Assembly: GCA_021780495.1 (NCBI GenBank)
Contig: JAJXYO010000015.1
Coordinates: forward strand, 62,001-126,000
Reading direction: 5' to 3'
From: Deltaproteobacteria bacterium
GTDB lineage: Bacteria > Desulfobacterota > Desulfuromonadia > Geobacterales > Pseudopelobacteraceae
DNA: 64,000 nucleotides
The notes beneath the pieces are model-generated. The model was given only the letters and a program-made list of their open reading frames with translations, was not told the origin of the DNA and did not search any database. Positions 39,038 to 50,209 of this stretch are shown one piece after another (position 1 is the stretch's first letter; each line of letters opens with the position of its first letter). The position numbers were made by a program, and so were the translations under genes.

Positions 39038-39259
39038 ATAGGAAGCAATTTATTTAGCAAATAAGGTGGCTCTAGTCAAGTCAAAAATACACTCAAGTGC
39101 ATTGTTGTTTTTCTTGGGGGAGTTTATCCCCTGTTTCGGTGTCTTGAATGCCTTACAAAACAACATAAATGTGCTATACAGTGTGGCGCTGGAGTAGTCA
39201 AAACAGGTACGCATTCTCTGCTGCACGATAAGCGTACGTATCCCTTAAGCGAGGTGTCC
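39038..39259. other. Gap upstream of the exported Ig-like protein gene
   Basis: No gene seen. A possible -10 (TATACA near 39175) lies about 80 bases before the coding start. No clear hairpin noticed. Confidence 0.35.
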
Positions 39260-40099
39260 ATGAAAAATGAGCAGAGCAGTACCCATCTACACATTACCTC
39301 CTCACATGTCATTGGCAGGATGCTATCCGTAGCGGTTGCATTGTTCATGATGGCCGGGCTGATTCAGTCGGCCTGGGCATCAGGACAACCTTCTCCTGCC
39401 CGTGATGCATCGGGCTACGAAATACCTTTGGGTGAACTGAATAAGGTCAAGAAAGTACGCCAGGTAAAAAAGGGAACAAGGGTGCACAAGAAAAGGAAGA
39501 GAGTAAGCACGCCACTACCATCGAATGACGTAGCCGTCCCTCCTGCTGCAAAGGTAGTTCAGACGCCTGCTGCTGCGACTGCTGTGCCGAACGGGAGTGC
39601 TCAGCCCATGTTCCACCAGCCGGCTGCACCTGAAAAAACGATCATGGGCATTGCAAGTCCCCCCCCGCCAGCCCGGCCCCCAGCGGACTCTGTTTCTATA
39701 CACCACGACCCGTATAGTTACGTAATTACCGGTAAGCGCACGACCATTCAGGCGGTTGTCAGCAGTGCTGAAAACATTCAGGCTGTGTATTGCCGTTTCC
39801 GCGCTGCAGAAAACGGTGCCTATGCCCGTGTGCCTATGGTGCAGGTGCCTGGTACTCACTTCACCTATTCGGCTACCTTGCCGGGTCTGGCTGCGGCCAG
39901 CCGGTCGCTGCGTTATAGTATCATTGCCGTTGATGCATTGGGTCATGAGACCAGCAGTCAGGAATATGTCATCGCCGTAAAACCATCAGATGTTCTGCCT
40001 GGATGGCAGTTGGAGAATTCTCCGGGTCCCATTAAAATCAGACTTGATGATCCAGCAAAACCGCTCGAAGGCTTCTCTGATCCTGGAATTACTGAGTAG
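39260..40099 (+). CDS. Exported Pro-rich protein with an Ig-like domain, unknown
   Basis: A 279-residue protein with signal or anchor (about 17-40, VAVALFMMAGLIQSAWA). A basic segment follows (KKVRQVKKGTRVHKKRKR) and a Pro/Ala-rich linker (about 90-135). The C-terminal 110 residues look like a beta-sandwich (TIQAVVSSAENIQAVYCRFR, LRYSIIAVDALGHE). I do not recognise a family. AGGTGTCC precedes the ATG at 39260; a GTG at 39254 is also possible. The basic stretch could bind nucleic acid, acidic polymer or cell-wall material. Confidence 0.65.
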   Translation: MKNEQSSTHLHITSSHVIGRMLSVAVALFMMAGLIQSAWASGQPSPARDASGYEIPLGELNKVKKVRQVKKGTRVHKKRKRVSTPLPSNDVAVPPAAKVVQTPAAATAVPNGSAQPMFHQPAAPEKTIMGIASPPPPARPPADSVSIHHDPYSYVITGKRTTIQAVVSSAENIQAVYCRFRAAENGAYARVPMVQVPGTHFTYSATLPGLAAASRSLRYSIIAVDALGHETSSQEYVIAVKPSDVLPGWQLENSPGPIKIRLDDPAKPLEGFSDPGITE

Positions 40100-40184
40100 C
40101 TGTGCTGTATTTTCCATTTTGATCCCCTGCCGGTAATCGGGATGGATAATAAATCGCACGACAGGGCGCTTAAACGTTACTTTA

Positions 40185-40214
40185 TTGTAGACAGTGGCTG
40201 AATTGAGCTATATA
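40185..40214 (+). promoter_or_regulatory. Likely promoter of the HU gene
   Basis: TTGTAG (40185-40190) and TATATA (40209-40214) with an 18-base spacer precede the coding start by 28 bases. They match sigma-70 boxes moderately. Confidence 0.4.
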
Positions 40215-40241
40215 TAGATAAATCTCATTTTAGGAGGGTTT

Positions 40242-40562
40242 ATGACCAAAGTGGAGCTCGTAGCAAAGATTGCAGAGGATGCTGGACTGACAAAGGCTCA
40301 GGCAGAGAAGGCGCTCAACGGTTTTATCTCGGCAACAACCGCAGCAATCAAGGCTGGTGAGAAGGTTACGCTCGTCGGATTCGGGACATTCAGTGCGGTA
40401 ACCCGTGCTGCCCGTACCGGCAGGAACCCCCAGACCGGCAAGGCTATCAAGATTGCCGCGAAAACAAACGGCAAGTTTACTCCGGGAAAAGCGCTGAAAG
40501 ACCTGACTGCCAAGCCGGTTAAGGCTGCTGCAAAGGCTAAGGCACCTGCAAAAAAGAAATAA
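40242..40562 (+). CDS. hup: HU-type DNA-binding protein with lysine-rich tail
   Basis: A 106-residue protein. The first 90 residues are a normal HU fold: [40 protein letters not shown], then [10 protein letters not shown] Lys/Ala tail of about 16 residues ([16 protein letters not shown]) extends it, as in some HU proteins with a histone-H1-like end. It compacts DNA in the nucleoid. TTAGGAGGGTTT precedes the ATG. Confidence 0.93.
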   Translation: MTKVELVAKIAEDAGLTKAQAEKALNGFISATTAAIKAGEKVTLVGFGTFSAVTRAARTGRNPQTGKAIKIAAKTNGKFTPGKALKDLTAKPVKAAAKAKAPAKKK

Positions 40563-40592
40563 AACGTAACTCGCTGATCTCTGTCATGCGAG

Positions 40593-40631
40593 AAAAAGGC
40601 CCGCTTCCATGCATTGGAAGCGGGCCTTTTT
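40593..40631. terminator. Bidirectional terminator between hup and gltD
   Basis: A 17-bp perfect stem (40593-40609 and 40615-40631, core GGCCCGCTTCCA) with a 5-base loop, ending in A5/T5 on both strands. It serves the converging HU and glutamate synthase transcripts. Confidence 0.93.
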
Positions 40632-40654
40632 GACAAAAAGTGTTCCGGGTGGCG

Positions 40655-42136
40655 CTAAGGTAATTCTGTGGAACCCATCAGGTAGCGGTCGCATTCCCGT
40701 GCGGCTCCGCGCCCTTCATTGAAAGCCCACACCACAAGGCTCTGGCCGCGCCGGCAGTCACCGGCCGCAAAGATGCCCGGCTGGCTGGTGGCATATTTCT
40801 CGTAGTCGGCCTTGACATTGCTGCGGGGGTCACGTTCAATGCCCAGTGCATCGATAAGGGTTTGCTCAGGACCGAGGAAACCCATAGCCAGCAGTACCAG
40901 TTGAGCGGGCAGAACCTGCTCGGTTCCGGGGACATGCTGTGGTACGAATTGTCCCTTGTCATTCCTGACCCAGTTTACCTGAACCGTGTGAACCGCCGTG
41001 ACATTGCCGTGCTCGTCACCTTCGAACTTTGTTGCCGTAGTCAGGTACGTGCGCGGATCAGCCCCGAATTTGGCGGCGGCCTCTTCCTGGCCGTAGTCGG
41101 TTTTGTGGGTCTTGGGCCACTCAGGCCAGGGATTGTCGGCGGCCCGTTCGTCGGGGGAACGGGGCATGATCTCCAGCTGGCTGACCGATGCGCAGCCGTG
41201 ACGTAGCGAGGTGCCGACGCAGTCGGTGCCGGTATCGCCTCCGCCGATGATGACTACGTCCTTGCCTTGGGCGGAGATGAAATCACTGCGCGTGTCCAGC
41301 ACCGTCTTGGTGTTGGCTGTCAGAAACTCCATGGCAACGTGGATCCCCTTCAGGCTGCGACCTTCGATGGGCAGGTCGCGAGGTACCGTGGCGCCGGTGG
41401 TCAGCACGATAGCATCGAATTCCTGTTGCAGTTTTGCCGTAGGGTAGTCGCTGCTGCCGATCTCGGTATTGCAGACGAACGATATTCCTTCGGCCTTCAT
41501 CAGGTCAATGCGGCGCATGACCACCTGGCGTTTGTCGAGCTTCATGTTGGGGATGCCGTACATCAGCAGGCCGCCGGGCAGGTCTGCGCGTTCAAAGACC
41601 GTGACCGTGTGGCCGGCTTTGTTGAGCTGGGCGGCAGCCGACAGTCCGGCCGGACCGGAACCGACCACAGCCACACACTTGCCGGTGCGTTTGGTCGGCA
41701 GGACAGGAACGATCCAGCCTTCGTCGAAACCGTTCTCGACGATACTGACCTCGATATTCTTGATGGTCACCGCCGGATCGATAATCCCCAAGGTGCAGGA
41801 GCCTTCGCAGGGTGCCGGGCATACGCGTCCGGTGAACTCCGGGAAGTTGTTGGTCTTGTGCAGGCGCTCCAGGGCCTGGCGCCACAGTTTGCGGTATACC
41901 AGGTCGTTCCATTCCGGGATCAGGTTGTTGACCGGACAGCCACTGGCCATGCCGCTGATCAGTTTCCCGGTATGGCAGAAGGGTATGCCGCAGTCCATGC
42001 AGCGGGCACCCTGGGTGCGCAGCGCTTCTTCCGGCATATGCAGGTGGAACTCATCCCAATCCTTGATGCGCTCCAGCGGATCGCGGTCAGAAGGGATTTC
42101 GCGCTGGTATTCCATGAATCCTGTTGTTTTTCCCAT
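40655..42136 (-). CDS. gltD: Glutamate synthase small subunit
   Basis: A 493-residue flavoprotein that passes electrons from NADPH to the large subunit. The N-terminal Fe-S region has [10 protein letters not shown] and [11 protein letters not shown]. The FAD motif [15 protein letters not shown] is near residue 153, the NADPH motif [13 protein letters not shown] near 293, and the closing FAD motif [16 protein letters not shown] near 456. It lies 59 bases after gltB and forms an operon with it. AGGATACG precedes the ATG. Confidence 0.96.
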   Translation of the reverse strand: MGKTTGFMEYQREIPSDRDPLERIKDWDEFHLHMPEEALRTQGARCMDCGIPFCHTGKLISGMASGCPVNNLIPEWNDLVYRKLWRQALERLHKTNNFPEFTGRVCPAPCEGSCTLGIIDPAVTIKNIEVSIVENGFDEGWIVPVLPTKRTGKCVAVVGSGPAGLSAAAQLNKAGHTVTVFERADLPGGLLMYGIPNMKLDKRQVVMRRIDLMKAEGISFVCNTEIGSSDYPTAKLQQEFDAIVLTTGATVPRDLPIEGRSLKGIHVAMEFLTANTKTVLDTRSDFISAQGKDVVIIGGGDTGTDCVGTSLRHGCASVSQLEIMPRSPDERAADNPWPEWPKTHKTDYGQEEAAAKFGADPRTYLTTATKFEGDEHGNVTAVHTVQVNWVRNDKGQFVPQHVPGTEQVLPAQLVLLAMGFLGPEQTLIDALGIERDPRSNVKADYEKYATSQPGIFAAGDCRRGQSLVVWAFNEGRGAARECDRYLMGSTELP

Positions 42137-42195
42137 ATTCGTATCCTATGTCGTAGTACGTTAATTTGTAAGCAGGGTAACTCATGAAAAGCCGG

Positions 42196-45100
42196 TTAAC
42201 TGCCACCTACCCGTGAGGCGTCGTGCGAATTCTCTTCGAAAGCGGCCGCCATGGCTTCATCACCGCTCAAACCTGCGGCCCGGGCCTTCTCCAATGCCTG
42301 TAGGACCCGTTTATAATCCTTGGGCATGACCTTTACAAACTTGGGCAGGAACCCGTCCCAGTCGGCAAGAATGGCTCCGGCGCGTTCACTGCCGGTGTAG
42401 TGTGCGTGCTGGTCGATCATGCCCCGCAGGGTGACTGCATCCTTTGGCCCCAGCCCTTCCAGGCCGACCATCTGCATATTGCAACGGCTGGCAAAATCGC
42501 CCGCTTCGTCCAGGATGTAGGCTACTCCGCCGCTCATGCCGGCCGCAAAGTTGCGCCCGGTCAGACCGAGAACAACGACGGTACCGCCGGTCATGTATTC
42601 GCAGCCGTGGTCACCGACCGCCTCGACGACCGCCTCGACACCGGAGTTGCGGACACAGAAGCGCTCGCCGGCCATACCACGGATGTAGGCCTCGCCACTG
42701 GTGGCTCCGTAGAAAGCCACGTTGCCGGCGATGATGTTCTCTTCGGCCTTGAAGGTCGAGCCCTGCGGTGGATAGACGGCGATGATGCCGCCGCTCAGCC
42801 CCTTGCCCAGATAGTCGTTGGCGTCGCCCGCAAGCTGCAGGGTAACCCCCCGCGGTACGAAGGCGCCGAAACTCTGTCCGGCTGAGCCGTTGAAGCGCAG
42901 ATTGACCGTACCGTCCGGCAGTCCTTTGGCGCCATGGCTGCGGGTAATCTCGTTGCCCAGGATGGTTCCCGCCACACGATCGACGTTGGTGATTGCGAGT
43001 TCGGCGCTGACCTTCTCGCCGCGCTCAATGGCCGGTTGGCAGAGGTCGAGCAACGTGGTGATATCGATCGATTTCTCCAGTCCGTGATCCTGCGCTTCGC
43101 TGCAGTAGCGGCCTACTTCCAGGCCGACCTGCGGCTGGTGAAGGATGCTGGACAGGTCCAGCCCCTGAGCCTTCCAGTGTTCTATGGCCTTCTTGGGCTC
43201 CAGAATATCAACTCTGCCGACCATCTCGTTGAGCGTGCGGAAGCCGAGCTGGGCCATGATCTCGCGCAGCTCCTGCGCGACATAACGCATGAAGTTGACG
43301 ACATACTCCGGTTTGCCGGTAAAGTTCTTGCGCAGCGCCGGATCCTGGGTGGCTACACCGGTCGGGCAGGTGTTGCTGTGACAGACGCGCATCATGACGC
43401 ACCCCAGGGTGACCAGCGGAGCCGTGGCAAAGCCGAATTCCTCGGCGCCCAGCAGGGCGGCGATGGCCACATCGCGACCGGTCTTCAGCTGGCCGTCGGC
43501 CTCGACCGTGATGCGGCTGCGCAGGTTGTTCAACACCAGGGTCTGGTGGGTTTCGGCCAGGCCCAGTTCCCAGGGCAGGCCGGCGTGCTTGATGCTGGAG
43601 ATCGGCGAAGCGCCGGTGCCGCCATCATAGCCGCTGATCAGGACCACGTCGGCATGGGCCTTGGCTACCCCGGCCGCGATGGTGCCGACCCCGACCTCCG
43701 AGACAAGTTTGACACTGATGCGTGCGCGCCGGTTGGCGTTCTTCAGGTCGTGGATCAGTTCGGCCAGATCCTCGATGGAGTAGATGTCGTGGTGCGGCGG
43801 CGGTGATACCAGTCCGACGCCCGGTGTGGTATGGCGGGTCTTGGCAATCCAGGGAAAGACCTTGGTGCCGGGAAGTTCGCCCCCTTCACCCGGTTTGGCG
43901 CCCTGCGCCATCTTGATCTGGATCTCGCCGGCATTGGTCAGGTAATCGCTGGTGACGCCGAAACGTCCCGAGGCAACCTGCTTGATGGCGCTGTTCTTGG
44001 AATCGCCCTGCTCATTGGTCCAGGTGAAACGCTCGGGGTCTTCACCCCCCTCGCCGGTGTTGGAACGGCCGCCGATACGGTTCATGGCAATGGCCAGCGC
44101 CTCATGGGCCTCCTGGCTGATGGAACCGTAGGACATGGCGCCGGTTTTGAAGCGCTTCATAATCTCTTCGATCGGTTCGACCTCCTCGATCGGGACCGGT
44201 ACAACGGTGGTTCTGAATTCCAGCAAGCCGCGCAGGGTGTAATGGCGGGTACTCTGCTCGTCGATCAGGGAAGAGAAGGTCTTGAACTCGTTGTAATCGT
44301 TCGTGCGCACCGCTTTCTGGAGCGAGGTGATGGTCAGGGGGTTGTACTGATGTTCCTCGCCATCCTTGCGCCACTGGTAGACACCGCCGGCTTCCAGGGC
44401 CGGCTCGGCAGGTACGTACTCGGGATAGGCGCGCTTGTGACGGGCCAGTAACTCGCTGGCGATCCCTTTCAGGTCGGTCCCTTCGATGCGCGAGGGGGTC
44501 CAGGTAAAGTATTTGTCGATCACCGAGTGGTGCAGGCCGACCGCCTCGAAGATCTGGGCGCCGCGGTAGCTCTGCACGGTGGAGATGCCCATCTTGGCCA
44601 TGGTCTTGACGACCCCTTTGATGGAGGCCTTGAGGAAGTTCTTGACTGCGCTCTTGTGGTCGATATCCGGCAGCATGCCCAGTTGGATCATGTCATCCAG
44701 GGACTCGAAGGCCAGGTACGGGTTGATGGCATTGGCGCCATAGCCCAGCAGCACGGCGAAGTGATGGACCTCGCGTGGTTCGCCCGACTCCAGTATCAGA
44801 GAAACCCGGGTGCGGGTGGCGCTGCGGATCAGGTGATGGTGCAGGCCCGCTACGGCCAGCAGGGCCGGGATGGCGGCGTGGGTGCGGTCCAGGCCCCGGT
44901 CCGAGAGGATCAGGATGGTGTTGCCCTCTTCAACCGCTTTGTCGGCAGCCGCAAAAAGCGCATCCAGTGCCTTCTCCAAGCCGTCGGTGCCGTTCGTTGC
45001 CGGGAAGAGTAGCGATAGGCCGGCGGCCTTGAAGCCCGGAAGGCTGATCTGGCGCAGCTTGTCGAATTGCTCGTTGCAGAGCAGCGGATGATCCAGTTTG

Positions 45101-46788
45101 ATCATACGGGCACTGCCGGCATCCGGCTGCAGCAGGTTGGCCTCGGAGCCGATCAGGGTCGTGGTCGAGGTGATCAGCTCCTCACGGATCGGGTCGATGG
45201 GCGGATTGGTGACCTGGGCGAAGAGCTGCTTGAAGTAGTTGTAAAGCAGCTGGGACTGGTCGGACAGCACCGCCAGCGGTGTGTCGGTACCCATGGAGCC
45301 GAGTGGCTGGACGCCGTCGCGGGCCATGGGGCCCAGTACTACACGCTGGTCTTCAAAGGTATAGCCGAAGGCCTGCTGCCGTTCGAGTACGCTGGAATGG
45401 TCCGGCTCCTGCGCGTGAGGGGCGTCGGGCAGATCTTCCAGCAGGATGTGGTTCTCCGCGAGCCACTGGCCATAGGGCTGGGCATTGGCCAGTTCGCGCT
45501 TGATCTCTTCATCAGGCACGATGCGTCCCTGCTCGGTATCCACCAAAAACATGTGACCGGGCTGCAGACGACCCTTGTGCAGGATGCGCTCCGGCTCGAT
45601 CGGCAACACACCGGCCTCGGAGGCCATGATGACCAGATCGTCGGTGGTGACGTAGTAGCGCGAAGGTCGCAGGCCATTGCGGTCCAGTACCGCACCGATG
45701 CTGCGTCCGTCGGTGAAGGCGATTGCCGCCGGTCCGTCCCACGGTTCCATCAGGCAGGAATGGTATTCGTAGAAGGCCTTTTTGTCGGCGCTCATGGTTT
45801 CGTGGCTTTCCCACGGCTCGGGCACCATCATCATGACGGCATGGGGCAGGGAACGGCCGGCCATGACCAGCAGTTCCAGGCAGTTGTCGAACATGGCCGA
45901 GTCTGAGCCGTTGGTGTTGATGATCGGCAGGGCTTTCTTGATCGCATCCCCGAACAGCTCGCTTTCGAAGAGTGATTGCCGGGCATGCATCCAGTTGACA
46001 TTGCCGCGCAGGGTATTGATCTCGCCGTTATGGGCCAGGTAGTGGTAGGGGTGGGCGCGATCCCAGCTGGGAAAGGTGTTGGTGGAGAAGCGTGAGTGCA
46101 CCAGCGCCAGCGCGCTGACCATGTCCGGATCGCGCAGGTCGGGATAGTACTGGTCCACCTGTACCGGCATGAGCATGCCCTTGTAGATGATCGTGCGGCT
46201 GGAGATGCTGGATACGTACCAGTGCTTGTCAACACCGGATCGTTGGATCTCGTTGGTAGCCCGCTGGTTGATGATGTACAGTTTGCGGTTGAAGGCCTGC
46301 TCGTCGGCGCACTCCGGGCCGCGCTTCAGGAACAGCTGACGGACGCGAGGTTCTCCGGCCTTGGCGGTATTGCCCAAGGTTGAATTATCGGTCGGCACGT
46401 CGCGCCAGCCCAGGATTTCAACCTGCTCTTCGCGCAGTATCTTTTCAAGGATATGGCGGGCACTGTTACGCTGCGGCGAATCCGGCGAGGTGAAGACCAT
46501 GGCAACGCCGTAGTGGAACGGTTCAGGCAGATCGATACCCAGGGGGGGACAGACCTTGCGCAGGAAGCTGTCCGGCATCTGCATGAGGATGCCGGCGCCA
46601 TCGCCGGTATTGGGTTCACAGCCACAGGCCCCGCGGTGGTCGAGGTTGACGAGCACTGTCAGCGCCTGGCGTACGATCTCATGGGATTTTTTCCCCTTCA
46701 TGTTAACGACGAATCCGACACCGCAGGCATCGTGCTCGAATTGCGGATCATAGAGACCCTGTTTTTTTGGTGGTCCGATGTTTTTCAT
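42196..46788 (-). CDS. gltB: Glutamate synthase large subunit
   Basis: A 1530-residue enzyme making two glutamates from glutamine and 2-oxoglutarate. The class II amidotransferase domain starts at Cys22 (HDACGVGFV) after a short propeptide. Then come the central and FMN-binding synthase domains ([40 protein letters not shown]), the 3Fe-4S motif [15 protein letters not shown], and the C-terminal beta helix ([24 protein letters not shown]). Full length, no break seen. Cytosolic nitrogen assimilation, consistent with ammonium produced by Nrf. Confidence 0.97.
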   Translation of the reverse strand: MKNIGPPKKQGLYDPQFEHDACGVGFVVNMKGKKSHEIVRQALTVLVNLDHRGACGCEPNTGDGAGILMQMPDSFLRKVCPPLGIDLPEPFHYGVAMVFTSPDSPQRNSARHILEKILREEQVEILGWRDVPTDNSTLGNTAKAGEPRVRQLFLKRGPECADEQAFNRKLYIINQRATNEIQRSGVDKHWYVSSISSRTIIYKGMLMPVQVDQYYPDLRDPDMVSALALVHSRFSTNTFPSWDRAHPYHYLAHNGEINTLRGNVNWMHARQSLFESELFGDAIKKALPIINTNGSDSAMFDNCLELLVMAGRSLPHAVMMMVPEPWESHETMSADKKAFYEYHSCLMEPWDGPAAIAFTDGRSIGAVLDRNGLRPSRYYVTTDDLVIMASEAGVLPIEPERILHKGRLQPGHMFLVDTEQGRIVPDEEIKRELANAQPYGQWLAENHILLEDLPDAPHAQEPDHSSVLERQQAFGYTFEDQRVVLGPMARDGVQPLGSMGTDTPLAVLSDQSQLLYNYFKQLFAQVTNPPIDPIREELITSTTTLIGSEANLLQPDAGSARMIKLDHPLLCNEQFDKLRQISLPGFKAAGLSLLFPATNGTDGLEKALDALFAAADKAVEEGNTILILSDRGLDRTHAAIPALLAVAGLHHHLIRSATRTRVSLILESGEPREVHHFAVLLGYGANAINPYLAFESLDDMIQLGMLPDIDHKSAVKNFLKASIKGVVKTMAKMGISTVQSYRGAQIFEAVGLHHSVIDKYFTWTPSRIEGTDLKGIASELLARHKRAYPEYVPAEPALEAGGVYQWRKDGEEHQYNPLTITSLQKAVRTNDYNEFKTFSSLIDEQSTRHYTLRGLLEFRTTVVPVPIEEVEPIEEIMKRFKTGAMSYGSISQEAHEALAIAMNRIGGRSNTGEGGEDPERFTWTNEQGDSKNSAIKQVASGRFGVTSDYLTNAGEIQIKMAQGAKPGEGGELPGTKVFPWIAKTRHTTPGVGLVSPPPHHDIYSIEDLAELIHDLKNANRRARISVKLVSEVGVGTIAAGVAKAHADVVLISGYDGGTGASPISSIKHAGLPWELGLAETHQTLVLNNLRSRITVEADGQLKTGRDVAIAALLGAEEFGFATAPLVTLGCVMMRVCHSNTCPTGVATQDPALRKNFTGKPEYVVNFMRYVAQELREIMAQLGFRTLNEMVGRVDILEPKKAIEHWKAQGLDLSSILHQPQVGLEVGRYCSEAQDHGLEKSIDITTLLDLCQPAIERGEKVSAELAITNVDRVAGTILGNEITRSHGAKGLPDGTVNLRFNGSAGQSFGAFVPRGVTLQLAGDANDYLGKGLSGGIIAVYPPQGSTFKAEENIIAGNVAFYGATSGEAYIRGMAGERFCVRNSGVEAVVEAVGDHGCEYMTGGTVVVLGLTGRNFAAGMSGGVAYILDEAGDFASRCNMQMVGLEGLGPKDAVTLRGMIDQHAHYTGSERAGAILADWDGFLPKFVKVMPKDYKRVLQALEKARAAGLSGDEAMAAAFEENSHDASRVGGS

Positions 46789-47151
46789 GTGACAACCTTC
46801 AAGAGTAATTTACCTGACCTGAACGCACGCTTCTGGAACGGGCAGGTATCTGTAGCAGGTTGCGTGCCATACCGTAGTCCTGGGGCAGGAACAGATGTAT
46901 TGAATCTAAATTTCAGCCGGTTATGATCGCCTCGGCGCCACACGTCCGACGGGTTATGATCGCGTGTGTCTCGTTGTTGAGTTGTTATGCAACACTTGTG
47001 AGTAACTTGTGTGTATTTTACGGTCAAGATGTCTTTGCTGAACTTCGGCAGCACCGCTGGGCTGAAAGTGCGATGGCGCTGCTTGGGCCGCTTGTAATCA
47101 CGGCAGTACGTGATATAGTCCCGATTATAGAACTATTCCCAAGGGGGGATT
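46789..47151. other. Divergent promoter region between gltB and the Rieske gene
   Basis: 363 bases. A forward promoter is likely at 47092-47119: TTGTAA and TATAGT with a 16-base spacer. The spacer is filled exactly by the inverted repeat TCACG-GCAGTA-CGTGA (47098-47113). No gene is supported; a 78-codon frame here overlaps the Rieske start and has no family likeness. Confidence 0.5.
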
Positions 47152-47571
47152 ATGGATGATAACGGCAGAAGAAAGTTCCTCGGCATATGTTTGGGGGGGA
47201 TGGCCGCCGGGCTGGCGGCAGCGTTCCTCTATCCGGTGTATCGTTATCTGGCGCCCCGTACCAACAGCGGAGCGGTGGCCAAGGTGGTCATACCGGAAAA
47301 GGATGTGCTGGAAGGTGAGGCCAAATTTTTCGAGTTCGCCGGTTCATCGGCGGTGCTGGTCCGGAAAAAAGGGGGCGAACTGGTTGCGCTCTCGGCGGTC
47401 TGCACCCATCTGGGCTGCATCGTACAGTGGGAGAAGGACAAGCAGGATTTTATCTGCCCCTGTCACGGTGGACACTACACCCCGGATGGGGTGGTAACCG
47501 CCGGTCCGCCACCCAGACCGCTTGCCAAACTACCCTTTTCCGTGGCCAATGGCGCCATAACCGTGGGTTGA
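47152..47571 (+). CDS. Rieske iron-sulfur subunit of a cytochrome bc complex
   Basis: A 139-residue protein with an N-terminal anchor (GRRKFLGICLGGMAAGLAAAF, twin-arginine-type RR). The Rieske motifs are CTHLGC (near 84-89) and CPCHGG (near 104-109). AAGGGGGGATT precedes the ATG. It is followed 16 bases on by cytochrome b and then by a multihaem cytochrome c, forming a menaquinol-oxidising complex. Confidence 0.94.
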   Translation: MDDNGRRKFLGICLGGMAAGLAAAFLYPVYRYLAPRTNSGAVAKVVIPEKDVLEGEAKFFEFAGSSAVLVRKKGGELVALSAVCTHLGCIVQWEKDKQDFICPCHGGHYTPDGVVTAGPPPRPLAKLPFSVANGAITVG

Positions 47572-47587
47572 GTAACCAGGAGGCTGC

Positions 47588-48691
47588 ATGAAACTGCTTA
47601 AACGACTTATTGACTGGATTGATGTGCGCATCGGTGTGCGCGAGGTGGCGGAGAAGGAACTGACCGGCTATCTGTTACCCCGCACGATCAATGTATGGTA
47701 TTCCATGGGAAGCGTGCTGCTGGTCATCTTTGGCATTCAGGTGCTTTCCGGCATATTGCTGCTGATCTACTATGTACCGGACGCGGACAACGCTTTCAAG
47801 AGCGTGACCTCTATCATGAACGACGTTCCCTTTGGTTGGCTGATCCGGATGTGTCATGCGGTGGGCTCGAACATGATGGTACTGGTTTTGCTGCTGCACA
47901 TGTTTTCGGTGCTGTTCATGGGAAGCTACAAGAGTCCCCGCGAGTTCAACTGGCTGAGCGGATTCATCCTGTTTACCATGGTGCAGGGGATTTCACTGAC
48001 CGGGTACCTGCTCCCCTGGAGCCAGCTCTCCTTCTGGGCCACGACCGTGGCGACCAACAGCGCCAACGCCATTCCGGTCGCCGGGCCCTATCTGGTGGAG
48101 TTTTTGCGCGGGAGCAAGCTGGTTGGCCCGCCCACGCTGGGTCGCTTCTTTGCCCTGCATGTGGCGCTGATCCCGCTCGGCATGGCTGCCCTGATCGGTG
48201 CCCATCTGTTCTTTCTGAAGCGTACCGGCGTTTCAACGCCCCCCTTTGGTCAGGCGGACTCCACCAACCAATGGAAAGGAGGAAGTTACCAGTACGAGGA
48301 CCATCCCGGCGGGATTCCCTTCTTCCCCAATTATGCCCTGGAGGATCTGCGCTCGGTCTTCATCTATCTGGCGCTGTTCCTGGCGGTGGTGTTTTTCGAT
48401 CCCTACCTGTTTTTTCCGAAGGACGCCTTCCTGCCGGCCAACCCGCTGGTGACGCCGGCCCACATCAAGCCGGAATGGTATTTCCTGGCTAACTATCAGA
48501 CCCTGAAGATCTTCCCGAACGAGTTGATCGGCCTGTCGGTGCAGGCTGTCGCCATGACCTTCCTGGCGCTGCTCCCCTTTATCGATCGCGGCCGGGAACG
48601 ACATCCGCTGAAGCGGCCGCTTTTTCTGGTCTGTGCCATCGGTGGCCTGCTGCTCTGGCTGGGGCTCAGTGTGTGGGGGCATTACTCATGA
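47588..48691 (+). CDS. Cytochrome b subunit of the bc complex
   Basis: A 367-residue protein containing both the cytochrome b6-like and subunit-IV-like parts fused. Haem-ligating His pairs lie in RMCHAVGSNMMVLVLLLHMF and FFALHVALIPLGMAALIGAHLFF. The quinol-site motif appears as HIKPEWYFLANYQTLK, close to the usual PEWY. It carries about eight helices. Its stop overlaps a potential start of the next gene. Confidence 0.94.
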   Translation: MKLLKRLIDWIDVRIGVREVAEKELTGYLLPRTINVWYSMGSVLLVIFGIQVLSGILLLIYYVPDADNAFKSVTSIMNDVPFGWLIRMCHAVGSNMMVLVLLLHMFSVLFMGSYKSPREFNWLSGFILFTMVQGISLTGYLLPWSQLSFWATTVATNSANAIPVAGPYLVEFLRGSKLVGPPTLGRFFALHVALIPLGMAALIGAHLFFLKRTGVSTPPFGQADSTNQWKGGSYQYEDHPGGIPFFPNYALEDLRSVFIYLALFLAVVFFDPYLFFPKDAFLPANPLVTPAHIKPEWYFLANYQTLKIFPNELIGLSVQAVAMTFLALLPFIDRGRERHPLKRPLFLVCAIGGLLLWLGLSVWGHYS

Positions 48692-48708
48692 GATACCGGG
48701 GGAACGTC

Positions 48709-49500
48709 ATGATGAAGCGGTGCTTTTCATTCGTGCTAACAATGCTGGTTGCGGTGCTCGTGAACTGCGGGACTCTGCATGCGGAAGAGATCGTCTGCAT
48801 AACCTGTCACAGTGCCCTGCCGGGAAAATACGGCGAACCGGTCAAACTCTGGCAGGGCAGTATTCACGCCGAGAATGGCATCGCCTGCAACGCCTGTCAT
48901 GGCGGTGATCCCAAGGATGCCGCCAATGCCATGAATAAAGATCGCGGTTTTCTGGGGGCGCCCGCCTACACGGATGTACCGGCGTTCTGCGGCCGCTGCC
49001 ACGTGGGGGTCCTGAAGGATTACCTGGACAGCGGCCATGGCCGCGCCCTGGCCACAGGCGGCCCGAACTGTGTGATCTGTCACAGTAACCACCATATCGT
49101 CAAGGCCTCGCTGGATCTGATCAATGAAAAATCCTGCAGCCGCTGCCACAGCTATGAACGGGCGAAGGTGATCAAAGGCGCCATGCAGGAGACCGAAGGG
49201 ATGATCGTTGCCCTGGACGCCCGCATCGCCGGCTACAAACAGCTGGGTACCGACACGGATCGCCTGGAGAAGGAGCTGTTTGCAACCCGCAACCGTTTTC
49301 ACTCGCTCTTCCATAATGTGGATGTCAAAAAGGTTATGGCCGAATCGACTCAGATCAAGGGTGAGCTGAATAAACTTGATGCAACCCTCAAGGGACTGGA
49401 TGAACAGAGCCGCCAGCGCAAACTGGCCGGAGCGTTCGTGGTGGCCGGGCTGTTGCTGGCCGGGTTGCTGGCACATCTGCTGAGGAAGACGTTTGACTGA
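48709..49500 (+). CDS. Pentahaem cytochrome c subunit of the bc complex
   Basis: A 263-residue exported protein. The signal peptide is MMKRCFSFVLTMLVAVL and following residues. Five haem motifs follow: CITCH, CNACH, CGRCH, CVICH and CSRCH, all in the first 160 residues. A coiled-coil part (about 165-235) leads to a C-terminal helix (FVVAGLLLAGLLAHLL) that anchors it. It replaces cytochrome c1, as in other Geobacter Cbc-type complexes. The ATG at 48709 has GGGGGA upstream; ATG 48688 overlaps the cytochrome b stop. Confidence 0.88.
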   Translation: MMKRCFSFVLTMLVAVLVNCGTLHAEEIVCITCHSALPGKYGEPVKLWQGSIHAENGIACNACHGGDPKDAANAMNKDRGFLGAPAYTDVPAFCGRCHVGVLKDYLDSGHGRALATGGPNCVICHSNHHIVKASLDLINEKSCSRCHSYERAKVIKGAMQETEGMIVALDARIAGYKQLGTDTDRLEKELFATRNRFHSLFHNVDVKKVMAESTQIKGELNKLDATLKGLDEQSRQRKLAGAFVVAGLLLAGLLAHLLRKTFD

Positions 49501-49539
49501 CGTTGAAACCAGTGCCTGACCGCTCTTGGATAACTCTGT

Positions 49540-49577
49540 AAAGCCGCCCTGCCGCATCAATGCGGCAGGGCGGCTTT
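49540..49577 (+). terminator. Terminator of the bc operon
   Basis: A 17-bp perfect stem (49540-49556 and 49561-49577, core GCCGCCCTGCCGC) with TCAA loop, ending in Ts. Confidence 0.92.
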
Positions 49578-49749
49578 TGTATGTGGCGGGATTCTTTTTG
49601 AAACAGTACACAGCACATCGGGTCCAGGGTCGGTGTCGTTTGATCATATGGTTGGTTTTGTTTCAGTCGCTGTGCAGAACCTGCTGAAGTGCCAACTCGA
49701 TCAGACGCCGTGCCCTTAACCGGCCCAGGCCGGCAGGACCGGGTAGCCG

Positions 49750-50118
49750 TCAGATCTTCTTCTCGAATTTAATGGCAATACCTTTGACGTTCGTGCAGGT
49801 GTAGGTGAAAATATTGTAAATGGGAACAAAACCATAGAGGCTGCTCGACACAGAAACATTGAGCAATGCATCGCCGCCGGACTGCTTTAAAGCCTCATCT
49901 ACGGCAGTTGCAACATCTGATTTACCGAAGGGAAGAATCGCCAACATAAAAAATCTGCACGCCTCTCCTTCTGCCGGACCGATCTCGCGAAACGAGGTCT
50001 TGTTTGCCAGGAGTGCAGCTGGATCGGCCGTGCTTTTCACAATCATCCCCAGATTGCCGGATGAAGAACAGCCGCTAAGAACTGCGACAACCAGTAGCAG
50101 CAATAACACCTTTTTCAT
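49750..50118 (-). CDS. Small lipoprotein, TRL-like
   Basis: A 122-residue protein with a lipoprotein signal (LLLVVAVLSGC, Cys near residue 16). The remainder has SGGDALLNVSVSSSLYGFVPIYNIFTYTC, resembling TRL/YceK-like lipoproteins. Function unknown; membrane-anchored outside the cytoplasm. The ATG at 50118 follows GGGGAAGCGTA; ATG 50136 is also in frame. Confidence 0.75.
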   Translation of the reverse strand: MKKVLLLLLVVAVLSGCSSSGNLGMIVKSTADPAALLANKTSFREIGPAEGEACRFFMLAILPFGKSDVATAVDEALKQSGGDALLNVSVSSSLYGFVPIYNIFTYTCTNVKGIAIKFEKKI

Positions 50119-50209
50119 TACGCTTCCCCTTTTCATGCGTTATTTTCAGACTGTCCATCTGGTCTTGTTGCGTCCACGTGTGTTGAGTGGACTGCGTCTT
50201 GGATGTGTT

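Noticed and set aside
46923-47159. 78-codon frame in the gltB/Rieske gap
   Set aside because: It overlaps the promoter and start of the Rieske gene and has no ribosome site or similarity.
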